Source: Thermocaproicibacter sp002410755
GTDB lineage: Bacteria > Bacillota > Clostridia > Oscillospirales > Acutalibacteraceae
Direction of reading: 5' to 3'
DNA length: 27,480 bases
Assembly (NCBI GenBank): GCA_036839715.1
Contig: DAITDU010000021.1
Span: 1 to 27,480, forward strand
The stretch's first letter is position 1, and each line of letters begins with the position of its first letter. The position numbers and the translations under genes were made by a program. The notes under the pieces are model-generated. The model had not been told where the DNA came from, did not search any database, and saw nothing but the letters and a program-made list of their open reading frames with translations. Positions 1-7,416 of this stretch are shown piece after piece.

Positions 1-10
1 CAAAATGCGG

Positions 11-16
11 TATAAT
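11..16 (+). promoter_or_regulatory. -10 box of candidate ncRNA promoter
   Basis: A perfect TATAAT lies at 11-16. The matching -35 element would fall before the window start, so the promoter can be only half seen. A transcript from it would begin near 22-24 and run into the strong terminator at 199-236 with no coding frame in between. Confidence 0.4.
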
Positions 17-21
17 TACCC

Positions 22-236
22 TTGTAAGGCACAAAAAGTGCAATGCAGAAGCAGGTGTTACGAGCACCTGCCTCCTGCATACGGAGGATGAGCTCCATAC
101 GCAACCGAATAATCGGCACATTGCGGTTCTTATTATACCGCCTGTTCTGCTTTTTGTACAGGGGGATTCCGCAATAAGTTCTGTGCTGTGCTTCGGAACG
201 CTGGATATGGACGCTGTCCGTATCCAGCGTTTTTTT
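22..236 (+). ncRNA. candidate structured non-coding RNA, family not identified
   Basis: About 210 nt lie between a TATAAT box and an intrinsic terminator, with no plausible ORF on the plus strand. The stretch is rich in local pairings: GCAGGTG (51-57) with CACCTGC (65-71), GCAA-CCGA (101-108) with TCGG (113-116) and TTGC (121-124), GCGGT (123-127) with ACCGC (137-141), and a long-range match of ACAAAAAG (31-38) with CTTTTTGT (150-157) that would close the domain. Size and single-promoter, single-terminator layout would suit a 6S-like or other housekeeping RNA, but I see no diagnostic motif for 6S, SRP RNA, tmRNA, RNase P or a known riboswitch. It could also be the 3' untranslated region of a gene left of the window. 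Confidence 0.4.
199..236 (+). terminator. strong intrinsic terminator
   Basis: The stem CGCTGGATA / TATCCAGCG is extended by GGAC / GTCC around a 3-nt loop and followed by seven T residues. It ends the candidate RNA. Confidence 0.85.
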
Positions 237-246
237 GTGCTTTACA

Positions 247-270
247 CCACCGGGAATCGGTGGGGTTTTT
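247..270 (+). terminator. small intrinsic terminator
   Basis: CCACCG (247-252) pairs with CGGTGG (258-263) around a 5-nt loop, followed by GG and five T residues. It lies 11 bases after the previous T run, so it may be a back-up terminator. Confidence 0.55.
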
Positions 271-549
271 GACATGAATTCCCCTTAAGCGGCCCTGCCG
301 GTTCCTCTTATTTTGCTTGTGAAAAGATGTTTTTATAAATGGGGGCAGCACTGTCCGGAATGGAACAGGGGGAGCCTCTTGTACGGGCTGTACCAAAGCC
401 TGCCGGTTGGCGCTGCCTTCCTCAGCTTCCACGGGAAAACCATCTCGGCCGGCCGATCCTCACCCCGGCACTTCATGAGCCATGGCGGAAGGCTGCCTTG
501 CCCTATTGCAAAGCCATAAAGCCACATAAATTAAGAAATTCTGGCTTTT
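271..549. other. GC-rich non-coding stretch, unexplained
   Basis: No frame here looks like a protein. The available ORFs on both strands overlap each other, lack ribosome binding sites and read as low-information shadow sequence. The stretch 340-510 is clearly GC-richer than the flanks and runs straight into a strong plus-strand terminator at 550-597, which suggests a transcript. A weak candidate -10 (TATAAA, 334-339) precedes it. I could not match the sequence to any RNA family by eye; a decayed gene is equally possible. Confidence 0.3.
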
Positions 550-597
550 GCGGAATCGCTCTCAGGATAAAACCTGCTGGGAGCATTCCGCTTTTTT
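550..597 (+). terminator. strong intrinsic terminator upstream of the V-ATPase operon
   Basis: GCGGAAT (550-556) pairs with ATTCCGC (585-591); inside it GCTC (558-561) pairs with GAGC (581-584) and CAGG with CCTG. Six T residues follow. On the minus strand no T run follows, so it serves plus-strand transcription arriving from the left. Confidence 0.8.
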
Positions 598-671
598 AGT
601 CACTTTTTTCTTTTCCATAAATATTGCTATTTTCTGAACCTTTTGTCGATGAAAGTTTTATCAATATTATC

Positions 672-700
672 TTGAATTTTTTTATGCAAATCAGTATAAT
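672..700 (+). promoter_or_regulatory. sigma-A-like promoter of the V-ATPase operon
   Basis: TTGAAT (672-677), a 17-base spacer and TATAAT (695-700) form a near-consensus housekeeping promoter. Transcription would start near 707, leaving a leader of about 38 nt before the first start codon. No operator-like repeat is visible beside it. Confidence 0.75.
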
Positions 701-744
701 TGGTGTTTCAGAATCTCATTGATAAGATTCGGAGGTGCTGTTCA

Positions 745-1065
745 ATGCAGGACTTAATTCAGCAAATAATTGAGATGGATCGAAAAGCACGCGATATTAC
801 GAATTCCGCCCAAAAGGAAAAAGTTGATTCGGAGCATGCAGTTTTGAAACGGCAGGAAGAAATCCGGGATCAGTTGTTAAAGCGTGCCCAAAGACGCATC
901 ATGAAACTTGAGCCCCAGGAAAGAGCGGCTTCTGACGCTGCCTGGAAAGAAAAGCAGAAGCAGAATAAAGAGCAAATGGACAAAATGAACCTCCTTTATG
1001 CTGAAAAGGGGGAAGAGTGGGTTTCCGAGATTGTAAAACGTGCGTTGGTGGGAGGTACTTCCTGA
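745..1065 (+). CDS. V-type ATP synthase subunit G/H (peripheral stalk)
   Basis: A 106-residue, highly charged, almost wholly helical protein with long Glu/Lys/Arg/Gln runs, no membrane segment and a probable coiled coil over residues 10-95. This is what is expected of the small stalk subunit that pairs with subunit E and links the V1 head to subunit I. Assignment rests on length, composition and its place as first gene of the ATPase operon rather than on a sequence signature. The ATG at 745 is chosen because GGAGGTG (731-737) sits just before it; a longer reading from TTG 700 would overlap the promoter -10 box. The next start codon follows the stop by one base. Confidence 0.8.
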   Translation: MQDLIQQIIEMDRKARDITNSAQKEKVDSEHAVLKRQEEIRDQLLKRAQRRIMKLEPQERAASDAAWKEKQKQNKEQMDKMNLLYAEKGEEWVSEIVKRALVGGTS

Positions 1066-1066
1066 C

Positions 1067-2155
1067 ATGCTGAATTTCCTGTCTTCCAATGTAATCCTGG
1101 GGAAGGCTCGGACAATGTATGGAAGACGGCTTACCGGTTCCGACTATGAAGAGTTGCTGAAATGCAGAAATATCAACGAGGTAGCCGGATATCTGAAAAA
1201 TCATACCGTATATAAAAAAGTGTTTTCGGATGTTCCAGAAAGCGGGGCACGCCGTGGGGAACTTGAGGTCCGCCTGAAGCAAAAAGTCATGGATGAATAT
1301 GCTTCCCTTTGCAAATATGAAATTGAAGTGGACCACTCCTTTTCCCGAATCCTGATTGAATGGGAAGAAATTCAGTATTTGCTGCGGGCTGTTCTTTCCC
1401 TGAATTCTGGAATCCACAAAAACAGTGCTTTCCATTTTCCGGCCTTCCTCTGCCACAATTCCTGCCTTAACTTGCAGGCTTTGGCAAGGGCAAGGACGGC
1501 TGACGGCCTGAAACAGGCGGTTTCCCGTACCCCTTATGAAAAACTCCTGGAGCCTTTCCTTGCGGAAGAAGGGCGGATTGACTACACGGCACTGGAGAGC
1601 GTCCTGTTTGGCCATCTTTTTTCAAAGCTCCTGAAAACCGTTAAAAATCATTTTTCCGGTGGCACGCAGAAAGAGCTCCGCACAATTATTGAAAGCTACC
1701 TGGATTTAAGCAATTACGTGCGCATTGTCCGCATGAAAGTAATGTATGGAGCAAATGCCGAAGCCATCCGAAAAGTTCTTCTGCCCTCCGGAAACGTCGG
1801 CAAAACGAGCCTTGAGCGTATGCTGCACGCCAGTACGGAGGAAGAAATCAGCAGCATTATGGGAAAAACATCCATTGGACAAATCGCCTTGAAAGAACCG
1901 GTCTCTTACCTCGATCAAATCCCCAGGAGAATTGATTATAAAATTTGCCGTCATGAGATGGATTTTTCCCTTTATCCAGTGGTTGTCCTGGTTTCTTACC
2001 TTATCCTGAGTATCGTGGAAATCGACAATATTATTACCATCATTGAAGGGAAACGATATCAACTCGCCCCGGAAGAAATCCGGAAACTCCTCATCGGACT
2101 GCCTGCCTCTGGAATGGCCAGTGGATTTGATGCGGAAAAGGTAAGAAAGGAGTAG
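1067..2155 (+). CDS. ntpC: V-type ATP synthase subunit C
   Basis: A 362-residue soluble protein of the V-ATPase AC39/subunit C family, the funnel-shaped piece that couples the central stalk (D, F) to the membrane rotor ring. The N-terminus (NVILGKARTMYGRRL) and the alternating helical, charged sequence fit the family, and the length is slightly above that of characterised bacterial homologues. The start ATG 1067 has GGAGGT at 1051-1056; an in-frame GTG at 1040 would overlap subunit G/H more deeply and lacks a site. Subunit C sits before I here, whereas in the Enterococcus hirae ntp operon it lies after E. Confidence 0.9.
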   Translation: MLNFLSSNVILGKARTMYGRRLTGSDYEELLKCRNINEVAGYLKNHTVYKKVFSDVPESGARRGELEVRLKQKVMDEYASLCKYEIEVDHSFSRILIEWEEIQYLLRAVLSLNSGIHKNSAFHFPAFLCHNSCLNLQALARARTADGLKQAVSRTPYEKLLEPFLAEEGRIDYTALESVLFGHLFSKLLKTVKNHFSGGTQKELRTIIESYLDLSNYVRIVRMKVMYGANAEAIRKVLLPSGNVGKTSLERMLHASTEEEISSIMGKTSIGQIALKEPVSYLDQIPRRIDYKICRHEMDFSLYPVVVLVSYLILSIVEIDNIITIIEGKRYQLAPEEIRKLLIGLPASGMASGFDAEKVRKE

Positions 2156-2161
2156 CGGCTC

Positions 2162-4108
2162 ATGGCTGTTGAAAAGGTAGAGGCCCTAAGCGTTTCCGGG
2201 AGAATTGACGAGCTTGACAGCGTCACCGAAGCACTGGGAAAAACAAATTATTTTGCCCCGGATAATGCCCTTTCGTTTTATTCGGATACTACCGGATTTA
2301 CGCCGGTAAATGCTCCCGATCCCTATGCAAAACCCTTGTCGTCCCTTGCTGACTCTCTTAAGCAGATTGGCCTGGAAGAAAAACTAAACGGCCTCGATTA
2401 CTCCACTGATACATCTCTCCCTGTAAAAGACTGGGAAAAATATTCCAGCGATTTTTCCACTGTAGTGCAGGGCATTCTAAAGAAGGAACAGCAGTGTGAA
2501 GAAGAAATCAGACGGTGCGATGAGGAAATTTCTCGAGTTCAGCATTTTTCGTGGCTTAAAATTAATCTGGACGACCTGAATGGCTGTCAATTTGTCAAAA
2601 CCAGATTTGGTTCGCTTCCTGCAGAGAGCTATGCGGAAATGTCTCAATATAAAAAGGATACCTTCCTTGCACTTTTTTCCAAAGAAGCAGAAAACTCACT
2701 TTACTGGGGAATGTACTGTGCACCAATCAATCAAATAGAGGAAACCGACCATATTTTTTCCCATCTCGGCTTTGAAGCGGTTTCGTTAAAAGGCTGTTCC
2801 GGCACGATTCCATCCATCCTGGAACGGGATGCCTCGTCCAAACAGAAGGCTTCGGAAGAGCTTGACGGAATCTCATCCGAAATCAAGGCTTTCTGGGATC
2901 GGGAATGTGGGAATTTCCTCGGCGTTTATACCTGGCTTTCCAAAAAGCACACTTATTATGGAATCCGGCGGTATGCGTTTCAATACGGCAACAGCTTCAT
3001 TCTCGTCGGCTGGATTCCTGTGAAGCGAATGCAGGAGGTTCAAGGGGCTTTAAAGCCGCTCAGTACGGTAATCTATACTATGGAAGATGCTTCCAAACCG
3101 GATATCCTCCCTCATTCGCCGCCAACCACCTTAAAAAACAGAAAACTTTGGCGTCCGTTTGAGTACCTCATCAGCATTTATGGGCTTCCCTCCTATGATG
3201 AGTTTGATCCCACTGCCATCGTCGCTTTTACCTATGTCCTGCTGTTTGGGCTTATGTTTGCGGACTTCGGCCAGGGGCTGGTAATTGCCCTGGCCGGATG
3301 GCTGCTTTGGAAAAAGAAGCGTTCCGGCCTAGGCTGCGTCATGATTCCATGTGGGATTTCATCCTCGGTGATCGGGGTGCTGTTCGGGAGCTGTTTCGGT
3401 TTTGAAAATTCCTTTGACTGGCTTTACAAGGGGATACTAAAGCTTCCGGATAAGCCGATTTCCGTCATGGAACAGACGAACTCCGTTATTCTGTTTGCCG
3501 TCGGTCTTGGAATCCTGATGGTTATTCTTGCAATTATAACAAATATCATTGTTTCACTGAGACGAAAGCATTATACGGAAGGCCTTTTTGGCCCGAATGG
3601 TGTTGCCGGCCTGATTTTTTATACGTCCGTTATCGTAGGTTTCGGCGGGCAGTTGGCTTTTGGCTGGAATATCGTGAACTCTGCCTATATCTTCGGCCTG
3701 ATTGTCCTGCCTTTAATTGTAATTCTGTTCCGTGAAGTCCTCGGTGGATTTATGGAGGGAAAACCGGATTGGAAACCGGAGCATTGGGGCGGAACCATCA
3801 TGCAGAACCTTTTTGAAGTTTTTGAATTCATCCTCAGTTACCTTACTAATACAATCAGTTTTATTCGTGTCGGTGCTTTCGTGCTGGTACATGCAGGAAT
3901 GATGAGTGTCGTTTTTACCCTTGCCGAGATGTTCAGCGGGGTTGGTTTCGCGATTGTAGTTTTTATTGGAAATGCTTTCATAATCGCCTTGGAAGGCTTG
4001 CTTTCCGGTGTTCAGTCTCTAAGGCTGGAATTCTATGAAATGTTCAGCCGCTTCTACAACGGCTCCGGTCACCCATTTATTCCTGTTACTGTTGGGCGGA
4101 AAGCTTAA
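2162..4108 (+). CDS. ntpI: V-type ATP synthase subunit I (a-subunit, ion channel stator)
   Basis: 648 residues in two parts. The first ~340 are soluble and charged with helical hairpins, forming the collar that binds the E/G stalks. The rest is hydrophobic with about seven or eight membrane segments. Near the C-terminus SFIRVGAF carries Arg569, the probable essential arginine facing the rotor glutamate, in the usual position. AAAGGAG at 2146-2152 overlaps the stop of subunit C and serves ATG 2162, so translation is probably coupled. The protein forms the two half-channels through which H+ or Na+ enter and leave the rotor ring. Confidence 0.95.
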   Translation: MAVEKVEALSVSGRIDELDSVTEALGKTNYFAPDNALSFYSDTTGFTPVNAPDPYAKPLSSLADSLKQIGLEEKLNGLDYSTDTSLPVKDWEKYSSDFSTVVQGILKKEQQCEEEIRRCDEEISRVQHFSWLKINLDDLNGCQFVKTRFGSLPAESYAEMSQYKKDTFLALFSKEAENSLYWGMYCAPINQIEETDHIFSHLGFEAVSLKGCSGTIPSILERDASSKQKASEELDGISSEIKAFWDRECGNFLGVYTWLSKKHTYYGIRRYAFQYGNSFILVGWIPVKRMQEVQGALKPLSTVIYTMEDASKPDILPHSPPTTLKNRKLWRPFEYLISIYGLPSYDEFDPTAIVAFTYVLLFGLMFADFGQGLVIALAGWLLWKKKRSGLGCVMIPCGISSSVIGVLFGSCFGFENSFDWLYKGILKLPDKPISVMEQTNSVILFAVGLGILMVILAIITNIIVSLRRKHYTEGLFGPNGVAGLIFYTSVIVGFGGQLAFGWNIVNSAYIFGLIVLPLIVILFREVLGGFMEGKPDWKPEHWGGTIMQNLFEVFEFILSYLTNTISFIRVGAFVLVHAGMMSVVFTLAEMFSGVGFAIVVFIGNAFIIALEGLLSGVQSLRLEFYEMFSRFYNGSGHPFIPVTVGRKA

Positions 4109-4162
4109 AATAAATTATCCTTTTCATTATATTGTAAGATTAAAACTTAGGAGGAAATAATT

Positions 4163-4612
4163 ATGGATCTCACCATTATTTGTATTCCAATTGTTTTTCT
4201 AATCGTTTCCGTTATGCTGTCCATCCGTTCTGTTAAAAAAGGCAATAGCCGCCGTAAGGCTGTCTTAACTCAGGTAATTTCCTTCGCCGTTATTTGCGGC
4301 GTTTCCCTGTTGGTTCCATTTTCTGCTTCTGCTGCAACAACCGGTACGGCTGCGGCAGCAACAACTGCGGCTGCGGCAGCGGCAACAACAGCCGATTCCT
4401 CAAAGGGAATGTCTATGATGGCGATTGCCCTTGCAGAAGGCATGGCTTCCATTGGCAGCGCAATCGCTGTGGCAACTTCTGCCCCGGCAGCGATTGGCGC
4501 AACCGGCGAAGATCCGAAAGTCTTTGGTAAAGCAATGATTTTCGTTGCCCTTGCTGAAGGGATTGCCATTTATGGCCTTCTGCTTGCCATCCTGATGCTG
4601 CGGAAAGTCTGA
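4163..4612 (+). CDS. ntpK: V-type ATP synthase subunit K (rotor proteolipid) with N-terminal extension
   Basis: 149 residues. The last ~65 form one classic proteolipid hairpin: a small-residue helix (83-106), a polar loop with GEDPK (115-119) and a second helix with ALAEGIAIYG, in which Glu132 is the ion-binding carboxylate. Residues 1-57 are instead two ordinary hydrophobic segments ending in PFSASA, followed by an Ala/Thr-only linker (58-77). The first half thus looks like a signal-anchor region, not a second c-type hairpin as in E. hirae NtpK. As I recall, similar extended K subunits occur in other Clostridia. Glu132 is followed by Gly, not Thr/Ser, so ion choice cannot be called. A near-perfect AGGAGG (4149-4154) and a 54-base gap suggest high expression, as needed for a multi-copy ring. 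Confidence 0.9.
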   Translation: MDLTIICIPIVFLIVSVMLSIRSVKKGNSRRKAVLTQVISFAVICGVSLLVPFSASAATTGTAAAATTAAAAAATTADSSKGMSMMAIALAEGMASIGSAIAVATSAPAAIGATGEDPKVFGKAMIFVALAEGIAIYGLLLAILMLRKV

Positions 4613-4649
4613 CCTTATCTTTTAGAGAATAGAAAGCAGAGGGGAGAAA

Positions 4650-4958
4650 ATGCGTTTTTTCCTTATCAGCGATAATGACGACACGCAAATGGGAATGCGT
4701 CTGGCCGGCATAGAAGGCGTTGTCGTCCACACGGCTCCCGAAGTCCGGAAGATTCTTCAAGATGCTGTTGCACAGCAGGATATTGCGGTCGTCCTTATTA
4801 CCGAGAGACTGCTCTCCCTGTGCCCGGATATGGTTTATGATATTAAGTTAAACCAGCGCCGTCCGCTGATTGTCGAGATTCCGGACCGCCATGGGAACGG
4901 CTGCACCAAAGATACCATCACCCGTTATGTCCGGGAGGCAATAGGTGTCAAGATTTGA
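4650..4958 (+). CDS. ntpG: V-type ATP synthase subunit F (central stalk)
   Basis: A 102-residue soluble protein with the N-terminal pattern FFLISDNDDTQMGMRLAGIEG, an alpha/beta Rossmann-like start typical of subunit F, a central strand VVLITERL and a basic C-terminal helix. Subunit F binds the D coiled coil and forms the top of the rotor shaft; in related enzymes it modulates ATPase activity. GAGGGGAGAAA upstream provides the ribosome site. Its gene is called ntpG in Enterococcus hirae nomenclature. Confidence 0.9.
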   Translation: MRFFLISDNDDTQMGMRLAGIEGVVVHTAPEVRKILQDAVAQQDIAVVLITERLLSLCPDMVYDIKLNQRRPLIVEIPDRHGNGCTKDTITRYVREAIGVKI

Positions 4959-4987
4959 CCGAAGGCTGAAAACTGAGGTGTAACAAT

Positions 4988-5584
4988 TTGGCTGAAATAC
5001 TGGATCAAAAAGATAAATTTTCCAATGCCATCAATCACTATGCAGAAGAGCAGCGCAGTGAGGTTGAGGCTGAAATTGCTGCCTATAAAAAGAAAAAACT
5101 GGAGGAAGCGGAAAACCAGGTCCTTCAAGAATGTTACCAGATGATTCAGCGGGAAATGGCTCAGATGCGTGCCAGAATTTCACGGGACGAAGAAAAGCGT
5201 GAAATGGATTCTCAGCGGGCCCTCCTGAAACGCCGCCGTGAAATTACCGAGGAAGTGTTCCAAAAAGCCGCTGATAAACTGAAAAGTTTTACGGCAGGTA
5301 CGGAATATTGTTCCTACCTTGAAAAGTCTGCCCGAAGAATGGCTGAGTTCTTTGGCTGCCCCGGTATCGTAATCTTCCTGAGGAAGGAAGATGCCGGATA
5401 TGAAGATTCCATCCGCAAAGCACTTGGCTACAGTTGCGAGTTTAAGACGGACGCTTCGATTGAGCTTGGCGGCCTGCGTGGGTTTCAGCCGGATATGGAA
5501 GTTTCCGCGGACGCTACCTTTGATACGCTTTTGCAGGATCAGTATGAATGGTTTGAAAAAGAATCCGGCTTGAACATTGTCTGA
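4988..5584 (+). CDS. ntpE: V-type ATP synthase subunit E (peripheral stalk)
   Basis: 198 residues. The first ~100 are a charged coiled coil (KKKKLEEAENQ, RDEEKREMDSQRALLKRRRE) and the rest is a globular domain, the classic two-part layout of subunit E, which pairs with G/H to hold the head against rotation. The start is TTG at 4988: GAGGTG (4975-4980) lies 7 bases before it and the next Met (residue 60) falls well inside the coiled coil. The C-terminal motif LGGLRGFQPDMEVSADATFDT matches the family's pattern of a glycine turn followed by DxTFD. Confidence 0.92.
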   Translation: MAEILDQKDKFSNAINHYAEEQRSEVEAEIAAYKKKKLEEAENQVLQECYQMIQREMAQMRARISRDEEKREMDSQRALLKRRREITEEVFQKAADKLKSFTAGTEYCSYLEKSARRMAEFFGCPGIVIFLRKEDAGYEDSIRKALGYSCEFKTDASIELGGLRGFQPDMEVSADATFDTLLQDQYEWFEKESGLNIV

Positions 5585-5607
5585 AATGGTTCAATGGGGA
5601 TGAAACG

Positions 5608-7368
5608 ATGAATACTCAAAATGTAATATACGGGGTTAACGGGCCGGTTGTTACCGTCCGCAACACCCGCAGCTTTTCCATGATGGAAATGGTCTTTGTG
5701 GGCAGCGAGCGTCTTGTCGGTGAAGTGATCGGCGTAACCGATCAGAAGACAACCATTCAGGTCTATGAAGAAACAACCGGCCTCCATCCCGGTGAGCCTG
5801 TCTTTGGAACCGGAAGCCCAATGAATGTAACGCTTGGCCCCGGGCTCCTAAATAATATTTTTGATGGTATTGAACGACCGCTGAAAGCGATTGCAGAGCA
5901 AAAGGGGCCGTTTATTTCGCGCGGCAGCAGTGTCCCGTCCCTGGATGAAACCCACCTGTGGGACGTTACCTTTTCCGTAAAGGAAGGGGATCACCTCAAG
6001 GGCGGCGATATTTATGCAGAATGTCAGGAAACGCCGGTCATCCGTCATAAATTTCTCGTTCCTCCCAGGTTGGAAGGAATTGTATCCGGGATTCAGCCAA
6101 ATGGGAAATATCGGGTAAATGATATAGTTGCCCATCTGACGGATGCAAAAGGTGTCGTTCACCAACTGACGCTCTGTCAAAAATGGCCTATCCGCCTTCC
6201 CAGGCCGGTCGCGGCACACAGGCAGCCGAATGTTCCACTGATTACCGGTCAGCGTGTCATTGATACGCTGTTCCCAATATCGAAAGGTGGGACCGCAGCA
6301 ATTCCAGGCGGTTTTGGCACTGGAAAAACAATGATGCAGCATCAGCTTGCAAAATGGTGCGATGCCGATATCATTATATACGTCGGCTGTGGGGAACGCG
6401 GCAATGAGATGAGCCAGGTGTTGGAAGAATTCGGTGAATTGACCGATCCAAAAACAGGCCGCCCCATGACCGACCGCACCATTTTAATTGCAAATACCAG
6501 CAATATGCCTGTTGCCGCACGGGAAGCCTCAATTTATACGGGCGTCACTCTTGCGGAATATTACCGCGACATGGGATATCATGTTGCCATGATGGCTGAC
6601 TCGACCTCCCGGTGGGCGGAAGCACTGCGTGAAATCTCGGGACGTCTTGAGGAAATGCCCGCTGAAGAGGGCTTTCCAGCTTATCTGCCAAGCCGTCTCG
6701 CGGAATTTTATGAGCGTGCCGGCATGGTAGAAAACTTAAACGGCACCGTGGGTTCCGTAACCATTATTGGTGCTGTTTCCCCGCAGGGATCCGACTTTTC
6801 CGAGCCGGTCACTCAGAATACAAAACGCTTTACCCGTTGTTTCTGGGCTTTGGACAAAAGCCTTGCTTATGCGCGCCATTACCCTGCAATCAACTGGATG
6901 CAGAGTTACAGTGAATATTTTACGGATTTGGATCCATGGTTTATCCAACATGAAGGACAGGAATTTGTCAATTACCGCAAGCAAATCAGCCAAATCCTTC
7001 AACAGGAAAACAAGCTCATGGAGATTGTAAAACTGATTGGTTCCGATGTCCTTCCGGATGACCAAAAACTGATTATTGAAACGGCGCGCGTTATTCGAGT
7101 CGGATTTCTCCAGCAAAACGCTTTCCATGCGGAGGATACCTATGTTCCTCTGGAAAAGCAGAAACTCATGATGAAAGTTATTCTGTATTTATACAAAAAA
7201 TCGAAGCGCCTCGTTGCGGCAAGCGTACCGATTTCCAGTATTATCCACAGCGGGCTGTTCGATAAACTGGTGAAAATGAAGTATAATATTCCGAATAATA
7301 AGCTCGAGATGTTTGACGAGTATATGAAGGAGATTGATAAGACTCTTTCGGGGATTATTTCCGCATAA
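5608..7368 (+). CDS. ntpA: V-type ATP synthase catalytic subunit A
   Basis: 586 residues, normal length for the family. It has the N-terminal barrel (IYGVNGPVVTVRNT), the A-type bulge region (about 110-200), the P-loop GGFGTGKT at residues 234-241, the catalytic-glutamate segment GCGERGNEM and the Walker B region MMADSTSRWAEALREISGRLEE. These show an intact nucleotide site. Three copies alternate with B to hydrolyse or make ATP. ATG 5608 is preceded by GGGGATGAAACG, a modest ribosome site, 23 bases after the stop of E. Confidence 0.97.
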   Translation: MNTQNVIYGVNGPVVTVRNTRSFSMMEMVFVGSERLVGEVIGVTDQKTTIQVYEETTGLHPGEPVFGTGSPMNVTLGPGLLNNIFDGIERPLKAIAEQKGPFISRGSSVPSLDETHLWDVTFSVKEGDHLKGGDIYAECQETPVIRHKFLVPPRLEGIVSGIQPNGKYRVNDIVAHLTDAKGVVHQLTLCQKWPIRLPRPVAAHRQPNVPLITGQRVIDTLFPISKGGTAAIPGGFGTGKTMMQHQLAKWCDADIIIYVGCGERGNEMSQVLEEFGELTDPKTGRPMTDRTILIANTSNMPVAAREASIYTGVTLAEYYRDMGYHVAMMADSTSRWAEALREISGRLEEMPAEEGFPAYLPSRLAEFYERAGMVENLNGTVGSVTIIGAVSPQGSDFSEPVTQNTKRFTRCFWALDKSLAYARHYPAINWMQSYSEYFTDLDPWFIQHEGQEFVNYRKQISQILQQENKLMEIVKLIGSDVLPDDQKLIIETARVIRVGFLQQNAFHAEDTYVPLEKQKLMMKVILYLYKKSKRLVAASVPISSIIHSGLFDKLVKMKYNIPNNKLEMFDEYMKEIDKTLSGIISA

Positions 7369-7416
7369 GCAGCCAGAAGCTGCTGGACTGCATTTTTCTT
7401 GGAAAGGCGGCAGCAT

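Noticed and set aside
340..400. SRP RNA, tmRNA or RNase P start at the GGGGGCAGCA stretch
   Set aside because: None of the conserved motifs of these RNAs (SRP helix 8 GGAAG/AGCAG, tmRNA CCA end, RNase P AGGAAAGTCC) could be found.
133..527. ORFs on both strands in the first 600 bases (99, 64, 68 and 86 residues)
   Set aside because: They overlap one another and cross intrinsic terminators, have no ribosome sites and show no protein-like pattern.
899..1615. 238-residue minus-strand ORF
   Set aside because: It is the antisense shadow of V-ATPase subunits G/H and C, with no start signals.
4330..4400. GC-rich triplet repeat in subunit K as a microsatellite or CRISPR-like array
   Set aside because: It is only the Ala/Thr codon run of the linker, without regular spacers.
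4270..4569. Ala-rich minus-strand ORF opposite subunit K
   Set aside because: It is the mirror of the GCN-rich Ala codons in the K linker.
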